Assembly (NCBI GenBank): GCA_963829575.1 | Contig: CAWHJF010000012.1 | Location: forward strand, 558,001 to 622,000 | Reading direction: 5' to 3' | Source of the DNA: KACC-23026 sp963829575 | GTDB taxonomy: Bacteria > Bacillota > Bacilli > Bacillales > Sporolactobacillaceae | Length of the DNA: 64,000 nucleotides | In this document: positions 37,517 through 46,824 of the stretch, piece by piece | How positions within the stretch are numbered: the first letter of the stretch is position 1 | Layout of the letters: each line of letters opens with the position of its first letter | Notes under the pieces: model-generated | What the model was told of the DNA's origin: nothing | Seen by the model: the letters and a program-made list of their open reading frames with translations, nothing else | The model's database searches: none | Translations under genes and position numbers: made by a program

Positions 37517-38678
37517 GGAACTGGCAATTGAGATCTACTTAGTGCTCGTTCGCATGACCTTTTTAATCTGTAAGTTGTTTCCCCTACAAGATAAATGGAC
37601 GTTTATGGTCACTTTTGATGAAAATACGCTTTATATATATGAAGAGATCAAACGCCAACAACTTTCTAAAGAAATTATTTTTTTATATAATGGGAAACAA
37701 AAAGAGCGGTTTGATCGTCTAACGGGTGTTCCGTCATTTCAACTTGAATCGTTTAAGTTTCGAGATTTTTTTTATAGCCTTTACCACTTGGCAACGTCTC
37801 GAAAAATCATCATGGATAATTACTTTGGCCTTCTTGCGGTTACCAAGTTTAAGAATGAGGTTGAATGTATTCAAATTTGGCATGCAGCCGGAGCAATTAA
37901 GACCTTTGGATTTGAGGACCTCTCAGTACAAAGTCGCACGCCAAGAGCGTTTAGACGATTTCAATCTGTCTACAACCAGTTTCACCGAATTGTGGTGGGT
38001 TCGGATATTATGGCGGACAGGTTTCTAAAGGCCTTTCATTTACCAGAAAAGGTTATTTTAAGAACCGGAATTCCTCGAACCGATTTGTTTTATAATCAGA
38101 ATGCCAAGGAAACGGCCATAAAGAAGCTTCGAGAGAAGAATCCTATAATTGAGGATAAAAAAGTGATTCTTTATGCCCCAACTTATAGAGACCAAGAGCT
38201 TGAAGCGTTTCATCTTGAATTAGACATCAAAAAACTGCAGCAGGTTTTAAGAGATACACATGTCCTTTTCTTAAGACTTCACCCCGCGGTTAAAGGCACA
38301 TTGAATTTGGACGCTTATGATCCGGGTTTTGTGTTTGATTATACCGGAATACATGATACAAATGAGCTTTTGTTTATTACGGACCTTTTGATAACCGATT
38401 ATTCCTCAATTCCATATGAATTTTCTATCTTAGAAAAACCAATGATTTTCTATGCCTACGACGAAAAGGCGTATCTTGGTGAACGCGGCTTATGGGAGCC
38501 CTACTCTCAGATGGTACCTGGGCCAATTGCTCGAACCACTGACGAGATCTTACAAGCGATCGAGCAAGAGAATGATTACCTTGGTCAAATTCAGCGCTTC
38601 TCAGAGGCATGGAACAGGTATTCAAAGGGGCATTCAAGTGAAAACTTAGTCAATTACCTGTTGGAAAAGGAAAACTGA
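37509..38678 (+). CDS. CDP-glycerol/ribitol phosphotransferase (TagB/TagF family)
   Basis: A 389-residue peripheral membrane enzyme of PF04464, which moves glycerol-phosphate (or ribitol-phosphate) from the CDP donor to the growing teichoic acid. The conserved blocks are QIWHAAGAIKTFGFED (about residue 120), ILYAPTYRDQE, FLRLHPAVK, and LITDYSSIPYEFSILEKPMIFYAYD. The size fits the TagB/TarB/TarF primases rather than the longer TarL/TarK polymerases. The overlap with tagD suggests it uses CDP-glycerol; whether it primes or extends cannot be told from sequence. Confidence 0.88.
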   Translation: MVRELAIEIYLVLVRMTFLICKLFPLQDKWTFMVTFDENTLYIYEEIKRQQLSKEIIFLYNGKQKERFDRLTGVPSFQLESFKFRDFFYSLYHLATSRKIIMDNYFGLLAVTKFKNEVECIQIWHAAGAIKTFGFEDLSVQSRTPRAFRRFQSVYNQFHRIVVGSDIMADRFLKAFHLPEKVILRTGIPRTDLFYNQNAKETAIKKLREKNPIIEDKKVILYAPTYRDQELEAFHLELDIKKLQQVLRDTHVLFLRLHPAVKGTLNLDAYDPGFVFDYTGIHDTNELLFITDLLITDYSSIPYEFSILEKPMIFYAYDEKAYLGERGLWEPYSQMVPGPIARTTDEILQAIEQENDYLGQIQRFSEAWNRYSKGHSSENLVNYLLEKEN

Positions 38679-38833
38679 CAAAGATATAACCGAGCAAGAA
38701 TGTTTGCCTAAACGATATTATATTCATGATATTGAAGAAATGTCATGGCTTTTCGATGTTCAAGTTATTTTAATTAAACAAGATTAGGACCTAACATGAA
38801 ATCATGCGGGCTAGTCCATAAAGGAGAATGAGA

Positions 38834-39547
38834 ATGATCTATGCGGAAATTTTAGCAGGTGGGAAAGGCACACGAATGGGTAATATTGATTTGCCAAAAC
38901 AGTTCTTAACTCTAAAAACAAAACCCATTTTGATACACACTGTTGAAAAGTTTCTTTTAAATCATCGTTTTGAACAAATCATTATTGTCGCACCTAGAGA
39001 ATGGCTCCATCACACTAGAAGTTTAATTAAGAAGCACCTTGGCAATCAAGAACGCCTCGTCCTGGTGGAAGGCGGAACGGACCGTAATGAATCCATCATG
39101 AGCGGAATTCGGCATATTGAAGAGACGTTCGGACTGAATGATGACGATGTGATCATCACTCATGATTCAGTTCGTCCTTTTCTCACGCACCGGATCATTG
39201 AGGAAAATATTGATGCGGCTTTAAAATATGGAGCTGTTGATACAGCAATAGAAGCCGTTGACACTATTATTACGTCAACTGATGGGGATCTCATTACAGA
39301 AATCCCTGTTCGAAGCCAAATGTTTCAAGGACAGACGCCTCAAAGCTTTAACATTAAAAAGCTGGTTGACCTTTATCAAGAATTGTCCCTTGACCAAAAG
39401 AAGATTATGACGGATGCATGCAAAATTTTCACAGTAAGCGGGGAACCCGTTAAGATTGTCAAAGGGGAATTATTTAACATTAAAATCACAACTCCTTACG
39501 ATTTAAAAATTGCGAACGCTTTGTTTGAGGAGCGAGTCCAGATATGA
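38834..39547 (+). CDS. tarI: ribitol-5-phosphate cytidylyltransferase
   Basis: IspD-like enzyme (237 residues) making CDP-ribitol. The start MIYAEILAGGKGTRMGNIDLPKQFL holds the nucleotide-binding loop with the signature Gly-rich motif and Lys. HDSVRPFLT and TDACKIF are typical of the TarI/IspD family. IspD itself is unlikely because the next gene is tarJ. The ATG at 38834 has AAGGAG 7 nt upstream; the ATG at 38828 is too close to it. The last 4 nt overlap tarJ. Confidence 0.92.
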   Translation: MIYAEILAGGKGTRMGNIDLPKQFLTLKTKPILIHTVEKFLLNHRFEQIIIVAPREWLHHTRSLIKKHLGNQERLVLVEGGTDRNESIMSGIRHIEETFGLNDDDVIITHDSVRPFLTHRIIEENIDAALKYGAVDTAIEAVDTIITSTDGDLITEIPVRSQMFQGQTPQSFNIKKLVDLYQELSLDQKKIMTDACKIFTVSGEPVKIVKGELFNIKITTPYDLKIANALFEERVQI

Positions 39548-40569
39548 TTAATCAAGTGTATCGCCTTGTGTCACCGCGTCAATTCGAAGTGGCCTATACG
39601 GATCGTGCATTAGAGTCAGACCGTGTGGTGGTGCGTCCGACGCATCTTTCCATTTGTGCGGCTGACCAGCGGTATTACACCGGTTCACGTGATAAAGAGA
39701 CCCTGGCTAGAAAACTTCCCATGGCCCTTATTCATGAAGGGATTGGGCAAGTTGTTTATGATCCTAAAGGGGAATACAAAGTTGGGACAAAGGTCGTCAT
39801 GGTTCCAAATACGCCGACGGAAAAAGACGACGTGATCGCGGAGAACTACCTTCGTTCAAGTCGTTTTCGATCTAGTGGCTATGACGGCTTTCTTCAAGAT
39901 TACATCTTCCTACAAAGAGACCGCCTCGTTCGCCTATTTGAAGGGATGAATCCTAATGTTATGGCTTTTACGGAGCTCATGACGATTGCGATGCATGCGA
40001 TTACGCGTTTTAAGCAAAGAGCCCATAACCGCCGAGAAACGTTTGGGGTTTGGGGAGATGGTAATCTTGGCTTTATTACCTCTTTGATGCTCAAACAGTT
40101 ATTTCCTGAAAGCCGCGTTTTTATTTTTGGAAAGACAGGGTACAAGCTGGATCATTTTTCTTTCGTCGATGAAGTCTATACGATCAATGCGATTCCGGAA
40201 GATATTTATATTGATCATGCGTTTGAATGTGTCGGTGGAATGGGCAGCCAATCGGCGATCAATCAAATAATCGATGTCATTAAACCAGAAGGATCCATAG
40301 CTATTTTAGGTGTTTCTGAGAATCCCATTGAAGTGAATACACGGATGATTTTAGAAAAAGGGATTACCATGATTGGATCAAGCCGTAGCGGTGTTAAGGA
40401 TTTTCAAGATACGGTTGAATTTCTAAGACAGTATCCAGATGTACAAGGTTATTTTGAAGCACTAGTTGGTTCCGTGAATCCGATTCGCTCGATTCAGGAT
40501 ATTACGCAATCTTTTGAAAAAGACCTCACGACATCATGGGGGAAAACGGTTTTAAAATGGGACATTTAA
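39544..40569 (+). CDS. tarJ: ribulose-5-phosphate reductase
   Basis: Zinc alcohol-dehydrogenase-like enzyme (341 residues) that reduces ribulose-5-phosphate to ribitol-5-phosphate with NADPH, then TarI activates it. Motifs seen include LSICAADQRYYTGSR (zinc-ligand Cys), the family nucleotide-fold VWGDGNLGFITSLMLKQL and GMGSQSAINQIIDVI. Coupled to tarI by an ATGA overlap. The tarIJ pair indicates ribitol-phosphate teichoic acid. Confidence 0.92.
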   Translation: MINQVYRLVSPRQFEVAYTDRALESDRVVVRPTHLSICAADQRYYTGSRDKETLARKLPMALIHEGIGQVVYDPKGEYKVGTKVVMVPNTPTEKDDVIAENYLRSSRFRSSGYDGFLQDYIFLQRDRLVRLFEGMNPNVMAFTELMTIAMHAITRFKQRAHNRRETFGVWGDGNLGFITSLMLKQLFPESRVFIFGKTGYKLDHFSFVDEVYTINAIPEDIYIDHAFECVGGMGSQSAINQIIDVIKPEGSIAILGVSENPIEVNTRMILEKGITMIGSSRSGVKDFQDTVEFLRQYPDVQGYFEALVGSVNPIRSIQDITQSFEKDLTTSWGKTVLKWDI

Positions 40570-40593
40570 GTAAAGGGCCAAGGGTGATTGACG

Positions 40594-41757
40594 ATGTCAG
40601 GCTTTAAATGGCTGCCAACAATGTTGGCAAGCTTTGGAATTCGAGTTGTTTTTACACTATCAAAGCTGTTACCTGTTAATCGGAATAAAATCACCTTTGC
40701 TTCTTATCGTTCAGAAAAATTAAAGGATAATCTCATGTTTGTTTACGAAGAGTGGAAAGCGCGAGGCGGAAATGAAACGACCATTTTTTTGCTTAAAACG
40801 TATCGTCCAGGTCTTCTTGGCAAACTCGATTATTTCCTGCACATGATCAAAGCGAGCTATCATCTGGCCACTTCGCGATTTTTCATCGTGGATGATTATT
40901 ATTTTCCCATTTACGTGATCAAGCCTAGGAACGGGACCGACATTGTACAACTGTGGCATGCCGCAGGGGCTTTTAAGAAATTTGGATACAGTACCATTAA
41001 TAAAAGCTTTGGGCCAAGTGAGGATTATTTAAAGCGGGTGAAGGTCCATTCCAATTATACAAAAGTCATGGTTAGCGGATCTGAAGTGATTCCTTTTTAC
41101 GCGGAAGCCTTTAACATGCCTGAGGATCGCATTTTGCCGCTAGGTGTTCCAAGAACGGACTATTTCTATAATGGAACAGTTTTAGAAGAAACAACAGCTT
41201 CGTTTTATCAACATTATCCTGAATTACTGAATAAAACTTTAATTTTGTATGCCCCCACCTTTCGTGGGAAAAGCCATGATCAAGAGGTGTTCCACATTCC
41301 AATGGATTTGGCTGCCCTAAAAAAGGAAATTGGCGATCAGTATGCGTTTTTAATCCATCTTCACCCATACATGAGAAAAGGAATAGCTCAAGACGCTGGG
41401 TTAGAGGGTTTTGTCTACTTGATGGATGGCCAGTATAATATACAAGAGTTACTTGGCCTTACGGATCTGCTTGTCACAGACTATTCCTCAATCATCTTTG
41501 ATTTCAGTTTACGCGATCAGCCGATGGTGTTTTTTGCCCATGATCTAGATGATTATGAATTGGAACGCGGCTTTTATTATGAGTTTCGTTCTTTTATTCC
41601 GGGTCCATTATTTGAAGAAACAGAGAGTTTTATAGAGTGGTTAAAAATGGGGGATTTTGATACCTCAAAAGTTAAATCGTTTAAAGAGAAATTCTTTGAT
41701 TATACGGATGGGCAAGCGAGTCGGCGGATTGTCGACTATTTGATTCAAATCAAGTGA
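40594..41757 (+). CDS. CDP-ribitol/glycerol phosphotransferase (TagF/TarL family)
   Basis: Second PF04464 transferase, 387 residues, with the same HAAGAFKKFGYSTIN, ILYAPTFRGK, FLIHLHPYMRK and LVTDYSSIIFDFSLRDQPMVFFAHD blocks. Position directly after tarIJ suggests it uses CDP-ribitol (TarL/TarK role), but it lacks the longer N-terminal part of those polymerases. The ATG at 40594 is preferred over TTG 40588, with AAGGG upstream. A terminator follows about 45 bases later. Confidence 0.87.
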   Translation: MSGFKWLPTMLASFGIRVVFTLSKLLPVNRNKITFASYRSEKLKDNLMFVYEEWKARGGNETTIFLLKTYRPGLLGKLDYFLHMIKASYHLATSRFFIVDDYYFPIYVIKPRNGTDIVQLWHAAGAFKKFGYSTINKSFGPSEDYLKRVKVHSNYTKVMVSGSEVIPFYAEAFNMPEDRILPLGVPRTDYFYNGTVLEETTASFYQHYPELLNKTLILYAPTFRGKSHDQEVFHIPMDLAALKKEIGDQYAFLIHLHPYMRKGIAQDAGLEGFVYLMDGQYNIQELLGLTDLLVTDYSSIIFDFSLRDQPMVFFAHDLDDYELERGFYYEFRSFIPGPLFEETESFIEWLKMGDFDTSKVKSFKEKFFDYTDGQASRRIVDYLIQIK

Positions 41758-41803
41758 TTGTCTAGGGTCATCAGTTATAAGAAAACAATCGCGATTAATA
41801 TGT

Positions 41804-41842
41804 AAAAGACTCCCATCCAAAAAGTGGATTGGGAGTCTTTTT
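41804..41842. terminator. terminator of the tar operon
   Basis: AAAAGACTCCCATCC and GGATTGGGAGTCTTTT form a long stem (about 15 bp) with a short A-rich loop, with T runs for both strands. It also lies downstream of the convergent SGNH gene. Confidence 0.85.
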
Positions 41843-41881
41843 ATCGTTGTCGGGAATACAAAGCTTTTGTGAACAGGCTTG

Positions 41882-42718
41882 TTAACTTTTAAAGAGAATT
41901 GGACCGAACCCGAAAGTTTTGACAAGGCCATTCGCAAGAAGACTTCCGGCGAGCGCATGCCCTGCTTGATTTGGATGCCAGCTGTTCCCGTAATAGTCTT
42001 TATAGGTTTTACCGTGTGCGGCCATGTAAAGCGTCATTTGATGGTAAAGATCCTCAATATAGAGGTTTGAACTATTAAAGGCGTTCGCAACTTGGAACAT
42101 TTGATTAAACCACTGATCCGTCTTTAGTCGATCATTGACAATGAGTTCCTGTGTAACAGGCGGTGTCACAATCAAGACCACAGCGTGTTCTTTTAGAGCT
42201 TCAGCAATCAGGTCATGAAACGACTTTTTAAATTGATCGAGGGTTGTTTTATGGCGGCTGCTCATGGAATTCTCAACCCCAAAGGATAAGACAACCACTT
42301 GAGGATGGTCTTTTTTTAACCAAGAGAGGTATTGGGATTTGTTTTTTGTATCAAGTAAGTAGGGGGTTTGACCCGCTACCGTGTGACTAACGTAATGATA
42401 TGTTGTATTGGTACTTTGAGTCCGTGCTGTAAAAGCACGTTGCAAATAGGAATTATCATGAGGATCTAGCCATCCGTGTGCCATCGATCCTCCAATAACA
42501 TCAACGGTTTCTTTAGTGAGTTTTTTGCCCATCCCAGAAGTAGAGAGGGTTTGGCTGTTTTGAGCTGAGGCCTTCTTTAATAGAAAGCTGGAAGAGGGCG
42601 TATAATAACGACTGGCCATCCATCCAGCCGAAAAGATCACGATCGCACACAGGACACCTACTAGGCTCCTTAATATATATGTCTTGTTTTTTTTGCGTCG
42701 CTGCTTAGTTGATTCCAT
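41882..42718 (-). CDS. membrane-anchored SGNH-hydrolase-like protein 1
   Basis: A 278-residue protein with one N-terminal membrane helix (about residues 16-37) behind a very basic start, and an extracytoplasmic SGNH-like domain. Block I is VIGGSMAHGW (about residue 77, replacing the usual GDS), LSFGVENSMSS lies in the middle, and WHPNQAGH near the end gives the catalytic His. Such proteins transfer or remove acyl groups on wall polymers. The ATG at 42718 follows GAAAGGG. It is 35-40% similar by eye to the divergently placed next gene. Confidence 0.72.
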   Translation of the reverse strand: MESTKQRRKKNKTYILRSLVGVLCAIVIFSAGWMASRYYTPSSSFLLKKASAQNSQTLSTSGMGKKLTKETVDVIGGSMAHGWLDPHDNSYLQRAFTARTQSTNTTYHYVSHTVAGQTPYLLDTKNKSQYLSWLKKDHPQVVVLSFGVENSMSSRHKTTLDQFKKSFHDLIAEALKEHAVVLIVTPPVTQELIVNDRLKTDQWFNQMFQVANAFNSSNLYIEDLYHQMTLYMAAHGKTYKDYYGNSWHPNQAGHALAGSLLANGLVKTFGFGPILFKS

Positions 42719-42917
42719 TATAAAAAACCCTTTCAAATGTAGTTTTGGATAAAATGCTTCCTTAGAATCATCAAAGTATTTACAAAGTTTTTACGCAGTA
42801 AGGATCTATTCAGCCAACTTAGATGATGGTAAAATTTAATCAGCTAAAGGAATTGAGCTGATGAACCTCTTTTACGTGTTTAGAATGAGAGGGTTTTAAG
42901 GGGTGTTTAACTAGATT

Positions 42918-43796
42918 ATGACTAAAAAATGGTTGTTTCCATCGGCAATGCTATCTTGCTTTTTAATAGTATGTCTACTGATTATTACAAGTTTTATAAA
43001 CAAACAGGCTGTTCCTGTTTCCCAAGTCAACGTAGCCAATGGTCAGTCAACCGGTTCCCCACCGCCTCATAAAGAAGAAGTGACAAAAAACACACCACCC
43101 AAGAGGGAAGTCGTGGATGTCTTTGGGGGAAGCATGGCTTACGGCTGGAAAGATCCGCGAAATATCTCTTATTTACAACGCGCCTTCGAGAGCCGTTCAA
43201 AGACCACTTCTGTTCAATATAAATATATCAATCATGCGATCCCAGGCTTTACGGCAGAGTGGTTAAATCAGCGTTACCCGGGAAAATTTGAGGCATGGCT
43301 AAAAGCAGATCACCCTCAAATTGTGATTCTTTCCTGGGGACTTGAAAATGACATGAGCAGTGTTCATAAAGATTCATTGCCTATTTTTTCTAAACAGATA
43401 AGGGAAGAGGTTTCAATGGCGCTTGCTCATCACGCTGTGGTGCTGATCATCACCCCTCCAGTCACCAAGCTTTTAGCAACTAAAGATCGGAGCAAAGTGC
43501 TTTCTTATATTCATACTGAGTTCGAAGTTGGAAAGTCGTTTCACAGCCCTAATGTTTTGACGATCCGACTTTTTCATCAATTCAAGACGTATATGTGGGA
43601 TCATCATCAAACGTATAAACCTTATTTTGGAAATGCATGGCACCCCAACCGAGCCGGACATAAGCTCGGTGGAATACTCCTTGCGGCCGACTTAGAAAAA
43701 AGATTTGGAAAAGGTCCGATTGAATTTAAAGAACAAAATTCCCATTCATCCAAAAAAGGACTTAATCTCAATCTCATAATCTTTAGAACGCATTAA
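42918..43796 (+). CDS. membrane-anchored SGNH-hydrolase-like protein 2
   Basis: Paralog of the preceding protein, 292 residues, transcribed in the opposite direction. It has a membrane helix (about residues 8-27), a Pro/Lys-rich linker, then VDVFGGSMAYGWKDP, LSWGLENDMSS, VVLIITPPVTKLL and the terminal NAWHPNRAGH. The Gly-Gly-Ser replaces the family Gly-Asp-Ser in both paralogs. The two genes share about 200 bp of upstream DNA, with promoters inferred there. Substrate unknown; the tar cluster next door suggests teichoic acid. Confidence 0.7.
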   Translation: MTKKWLFPSAMLSCFLIVCLLIITSFINKQAVPVSQVNVANGQSTGSPPPHKEEVTKNTPPKREVVDVFGGSMAYGWKDPRNISYLQRAFESRSKTTSVQYKYINHAIPGFTAEWLNQRYPGKFEAWLKADHPQIVILSWGLENDMSSVHKDSLPIFSKQIREEVSMALAHHAVVLIITPPVTKLLATKDRSKVLSYIHTEFEVGKSFHSPNVLTIRLFHQFKTYMWDHHQTYKPYFGNAWHPNRAGHKLGGILLAADLEKRFGKGPIEFKEQNSHSSKKGLNLNLIIFRTH

Positions 43797-43829
43797 ATTC
43801 CCAAGGATTACTCCCCTTGGGAATTTAAT
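43792..43829. terminator. bidirectional terminator
   Basis: ATTAAATTCCCAAGG and its complement form a stem of about 15 bp around a 7-8 nt loop. It lies between the convergent SGNH gene and the acyl-CoA ligase operon. Confidence 0.8.
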
Positions 43830-43845
43830 AAGGAGTATCCTTTAA

Positions 43846-45531
43846 TTAAGAAACAAGTTCTGACATAATTTGTGTTTTTAATAGAGTACGTTGGATTTTA
43901 CCTGTTGGTCCAACTGGAAGTGTATTCACAAGATGAATTTCTGAAGGACATTTATAAGCTGAAATAGCCGATTGGCAGTGTCTCTTCAAGCCATCAACAA
44001 AGCGATCTTCAGTGTCTGTTAAGTTAACAGATGTGCTTATTTTTTCACTGTTTTCATTTTCAATCATGTTGGCATGGTAACCCAACTTAGTCTTGGCAGA
44101 ATGGGTAAGTTGGATATAGGCTGCGAGTCGTTCTCCGTACAATGGATCTGGAAGACCAATTACAGCCACTTGATTGACACCTGGATAAGTTCGAATCACA
44201 TCTTCTACTTCATAGGGACTTATTTTCTCGCCTGCCCGATTAATCATCTCTTTTTTGCGCCCTGTTATATAGACATAACCTTCTTCATCGACGTATCCGA
44301 GGTCTCCGGTAAAGAACCAACCACCACGAAAATCTTTCTGACTTTCCGCTTCTTCATAGTACTCAACGACTCCAGGACCATGGATCGCAATTTCTCCAAC
44401 TTCGCGGCAACCCATTCGCGAGCCTTGATCATCTGTGATCTTCAAACCAACACCAACAGGTATGCCAACTGAGCCTAAACGGCGTTCTTCTGGTGGTAAA
44501 GGGTTGACACAAATTTGACTGGCTGCTTCCGTCATCCCATAAGACTGAATAACGGGAATCCCAAATTTCCTTTCAAATTGTTCATGATGGAGCTTTGGAA
44601 GCTGAGCAGAGGCAGATCGTATGAATCGAAGTGAACTTGGTCTAGTGTCAGGAGCTTCTCCTTTTAATAAAATGGCAAGAATTGTTGGGACGGCCGAAAC
44701 CCAAGTAATCTTGTGAGTTTCAACGATGGACCAAAAACGCGACGCACTAAATTTTTCTGCTATGACAAGTCGCCCGCCAGATAATAAAGTAGATAAAAAG
44801 GCCACAACCTGTGCATTTATATGAAACAGGGGGAGAAAACAGAATGAGAGATCATTAGAAGTTAAATGATGGGAAGAGATGATGCTCTCAGCTGTAGCGA
44901 GAAGATGGCGATGTTTGAGACCGACTGCCTTTGGTTTTCCCGTTGTTCCAGATGTGTACATAATGACACCAATTGCTTCATCACTTGGTTCAGGAGCGAC
45001 ATAAGTTTTGGTTGGAAGTAACACGTCCTCACAACGAAAGTCAAGGCCCTCAGGGAGACCGTCTTCATAGGAGCGTTCTTCCCTTTCATTTTTTGTGTAC
45101 TTTTTTGTTGGGATCGCATGACTTGTTTCTGTTATGCAGAAGACATGGCTTAATGGGATCTCATTTAAAACATGGCGATCTGTCTGATGTTCTTTAAAGC
45201 TCTCCCATTGATCTTGGTTAAAGAAAGCCGCTTTCGCTTGGCTTCTAACAATAAATTTATTTAATTCAGGCCGGGGCATATTGGGATTAACTGGAACAAT
45301 GGTGGCACCAAATTCTAAGAAGGCAAGATAGGTGACTAAGAAAGCATAGGAATTAGGATAACCTAGAAGGATCCGATCTTCTGGGCGGATACCGGTTTCG
45401 CCTAACAGATTAACTAGGATTTCTTTATCTTTTAGTAGTTGATCGATCTTAAATTCTTGTTTAGCATCGCGGATGATGACTTTTTCCTTATCGTCTAGAA
45501 CACTCTGTAATTGCTTAGTTAAAGTAGACAA
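43846..45531 (-). CDS. AMP-binding acyl-CoA synthetase
   Basis: A 561-residue member of the ANL (acyl-CoA synthetase) superfamily that activates a carboxylic acid as acyl-AMP and then acyl-CoA. The AMP motif IMYTSGTTGKPKAVGLKH is near residue 200; FLPLFHINAQ, IQSYGMTEAASQI, WFFTGDLGYVDEEGYVYITGRKKEMINRAGEKISPYEVE and the catalytic Lys in PTGKIQRTLL follow. Some motifs resemble oxalate-CoA or medium-chain ligases, but the substrate cannot be decided. A TTG start behind AAAGGAAGTG. It is the third gene of an operon with an acyltransferase and an MFS carrier. An insert of about 40 residues before the C-terminal lid is unusual. Confidence 0.85.
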   Translation of the reverse strand: MSTLTKQLQSVLDDKEKVIIRDAKQEFKIDQLLKDKEILVNLLGETGIRPEDRILLGYPNSYAFLVTYLAFLEFGATIVPVNPNMPRPELNKFIVRSQAKAAFFNQDQWESFKEHQTDRHVLNEIPLSHVFCITETSHAIPTKKYTKNEREERSYEDGLPEGLDFRCEDVLLPTKTYVAPEPSDEAIGVIMYTSGTTGKPKAVGLKHRHLLATAESIISSHHLTSNDLSFCFLPLFHINAQVVAFLSTLLSGGRLVIAEKFSASRFWSIVETHKITWVSAVPTILAILLKGEAPDTRPSSLRFIRSASAQLPKLHHEQFERKFGIPVIQSYGMTEAASQICVNPLPPEERRLGSVGIPVGVGLKITDDQGSRMGCREVGEIAIHGPGVVEYYEEAESQKDFRGGWFFTGDLGYVDEEGYVYITGRKKEMINRAGEKISPYEVEDVIRTYPGVNQVAVIGLPDPLYGERLAAYIQLTHSAKTKLGYHANMIENENSEKISTSVNLTDTEDRFVDGLKRHCQSAISAYKCPSEIHLVNTLPVGPTGKIQRTLLKTQIMSELVS

Positions 45532-45553
45532 AACGTCACTTCCTTTAGTTAGT

Positions 45554-46768
45554 TCAATTTGTAGGTGATTTCATCGGGTCAGTGGCAGAGAGATTCGAAA
45601 CGATTCTTTTTTTAGGTTTGAAATGTTTGACTTTTCGTCCCACAATAAAAGCTACCCAAGGGATTCTTCCAATCCAATAAGATATGAACATCGAGGTCAC
45701 ATAGACAAAAAGGATAGAGATCGGCAATAGCACAAAGTAATGAACCCAAGCAGGAACTTGCAACATTTTGACGATCACGGCCATAAAATAGAGCGGAATA
45801 GGTTGAGCGAGATACATTCCAAATGACGTGTTGGAGGCAAGCTGGATATAGGCACTGAACCTCTTCCAACTTGGAAGGTCACGCCGACGTGACCAACGTA
45901 AACCGGCCATCCAAAAGCTTAAGGTCACAATAAACGAATAGGGAATCATAATAGGCTGAACAACCAAATGGGAAATACTCTCAGATTCGTGTAAAACGAG
46001 TCGATCCACAAGGTAATGCCCCCAAACAAAGAGGACACTGAAGCCAAGAATGACCCATAATTTTTTGACATGACGATCAACAAACGCCAAAATCTGTTGA
46101 TAGTGACAGGCGATGATGCCACCTGAAATAAACCAAAATTGGTAGGTGAGAATAAACGTCTCACGGTAACGATCTATTACTGAGAGAAAACCTGGTAATT
46201 TAGAAGCATCAACATGAGGAAGATAGAATTTTGTCATATACATAAAGATCAGTTCAAGGACAAAGCTCCCAATAAAAATCCCCATATGCCACTTTTGTAA
46301 TTTCTTCAAGGCCCAAAGTAAAAACGGAAAAATAACATAGAACTGTATGGAAACCATGATGAAATATAAATAGAATTGCTTCCCAGTTATAACGGAAGTC
46401 AAAAATTCATGACCGATCGAATGGAGTGACCAGTTGAACCCAGGAGTAACCAGACCTCTAAATAAAATATAAATAATATTCCAGACGACGTATGGGATGG
46501 CAACAAGGCTTAACCGTTTCCTCCAGAATTGGAAAGGCTGGAATTCCTTTGGATAATACGTTATAAACAGAACAAGTCCAGTGATAAACATAAAAGACTC
46601 ACGTGTATAGTGAAATGAAGTAATAATGGTTCCGAGTGTAAGAAGACCAGGTGTCATGTCGGTGTGGATCATTTCAATAAAACGTGCAATCGTGTGAACC
46701 GTCAACACACCAAGCATAATAAAGGTCCTCATAAGGTCAATCTCATATAAGTGTTTTTTCTTTGCCAA
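45554..46768 (-). CDS. acyltransferase family 3 membrane protein (OafA-like)
   Basis: A 404-residue polytopic membrane protein of the acyltransferase-3 family (PF01757), which moves acyl groups across the membrane onto extracellular sugars or polymers. About ten hydrophobic segments are visible. The start YEIDLMRTFIMLGVLTVHTI has the conserved Arg and His, and TRESFMFITGLVLF is the RxxFFxxSG-like block. No fused SGNH domain follows, unlike OafA. TTG start with AGGGGGAA upstream. It lies 22 nt ahead of the acyl-CoA ligase. Confidence 0.8.
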   Translation of the reverse strand: MAKKKHLYEIDLMRTFIMLGVLTVHTIARFIEMIHTDMTPGLLTLGTIITSFHYTRESFMFITGLVLFITYYPKEFQPFQFWRKRLSLVAIPYVVWNIIYILFRGLVTPGFNWSLHSIGHEFLTSVITGKQFYLYFIMVSIQFYVIFPFLLWALKKLQKWHMGIFIGSFVLELIFMYMTKFYLPHVDASKLPGFLSVIDRYRETFILTYQFWFISGGIIACHYQQILAFVDRHVKKLWVILGFSVLFVWGHYLVDRLVLHESESISHLVVQPIMIPYSFIVTLSFWMAGLRWSRRRDLPSWKRFSAYIQLASNTSFGMYLAQPIPLYFMAVIVKMLQVPAWVHYFVLLPISILFVYVTSMFISYWIGRIPWVAFIVGRKVKHFKPKKRIVSNLSATDPMKSPTN

Positions 46769-46824
46769 AACAGTTCCCCCTAGTAGATAACGCGGCTTTC
46801 TCTCACATAAGGTATAGCCCCTTT

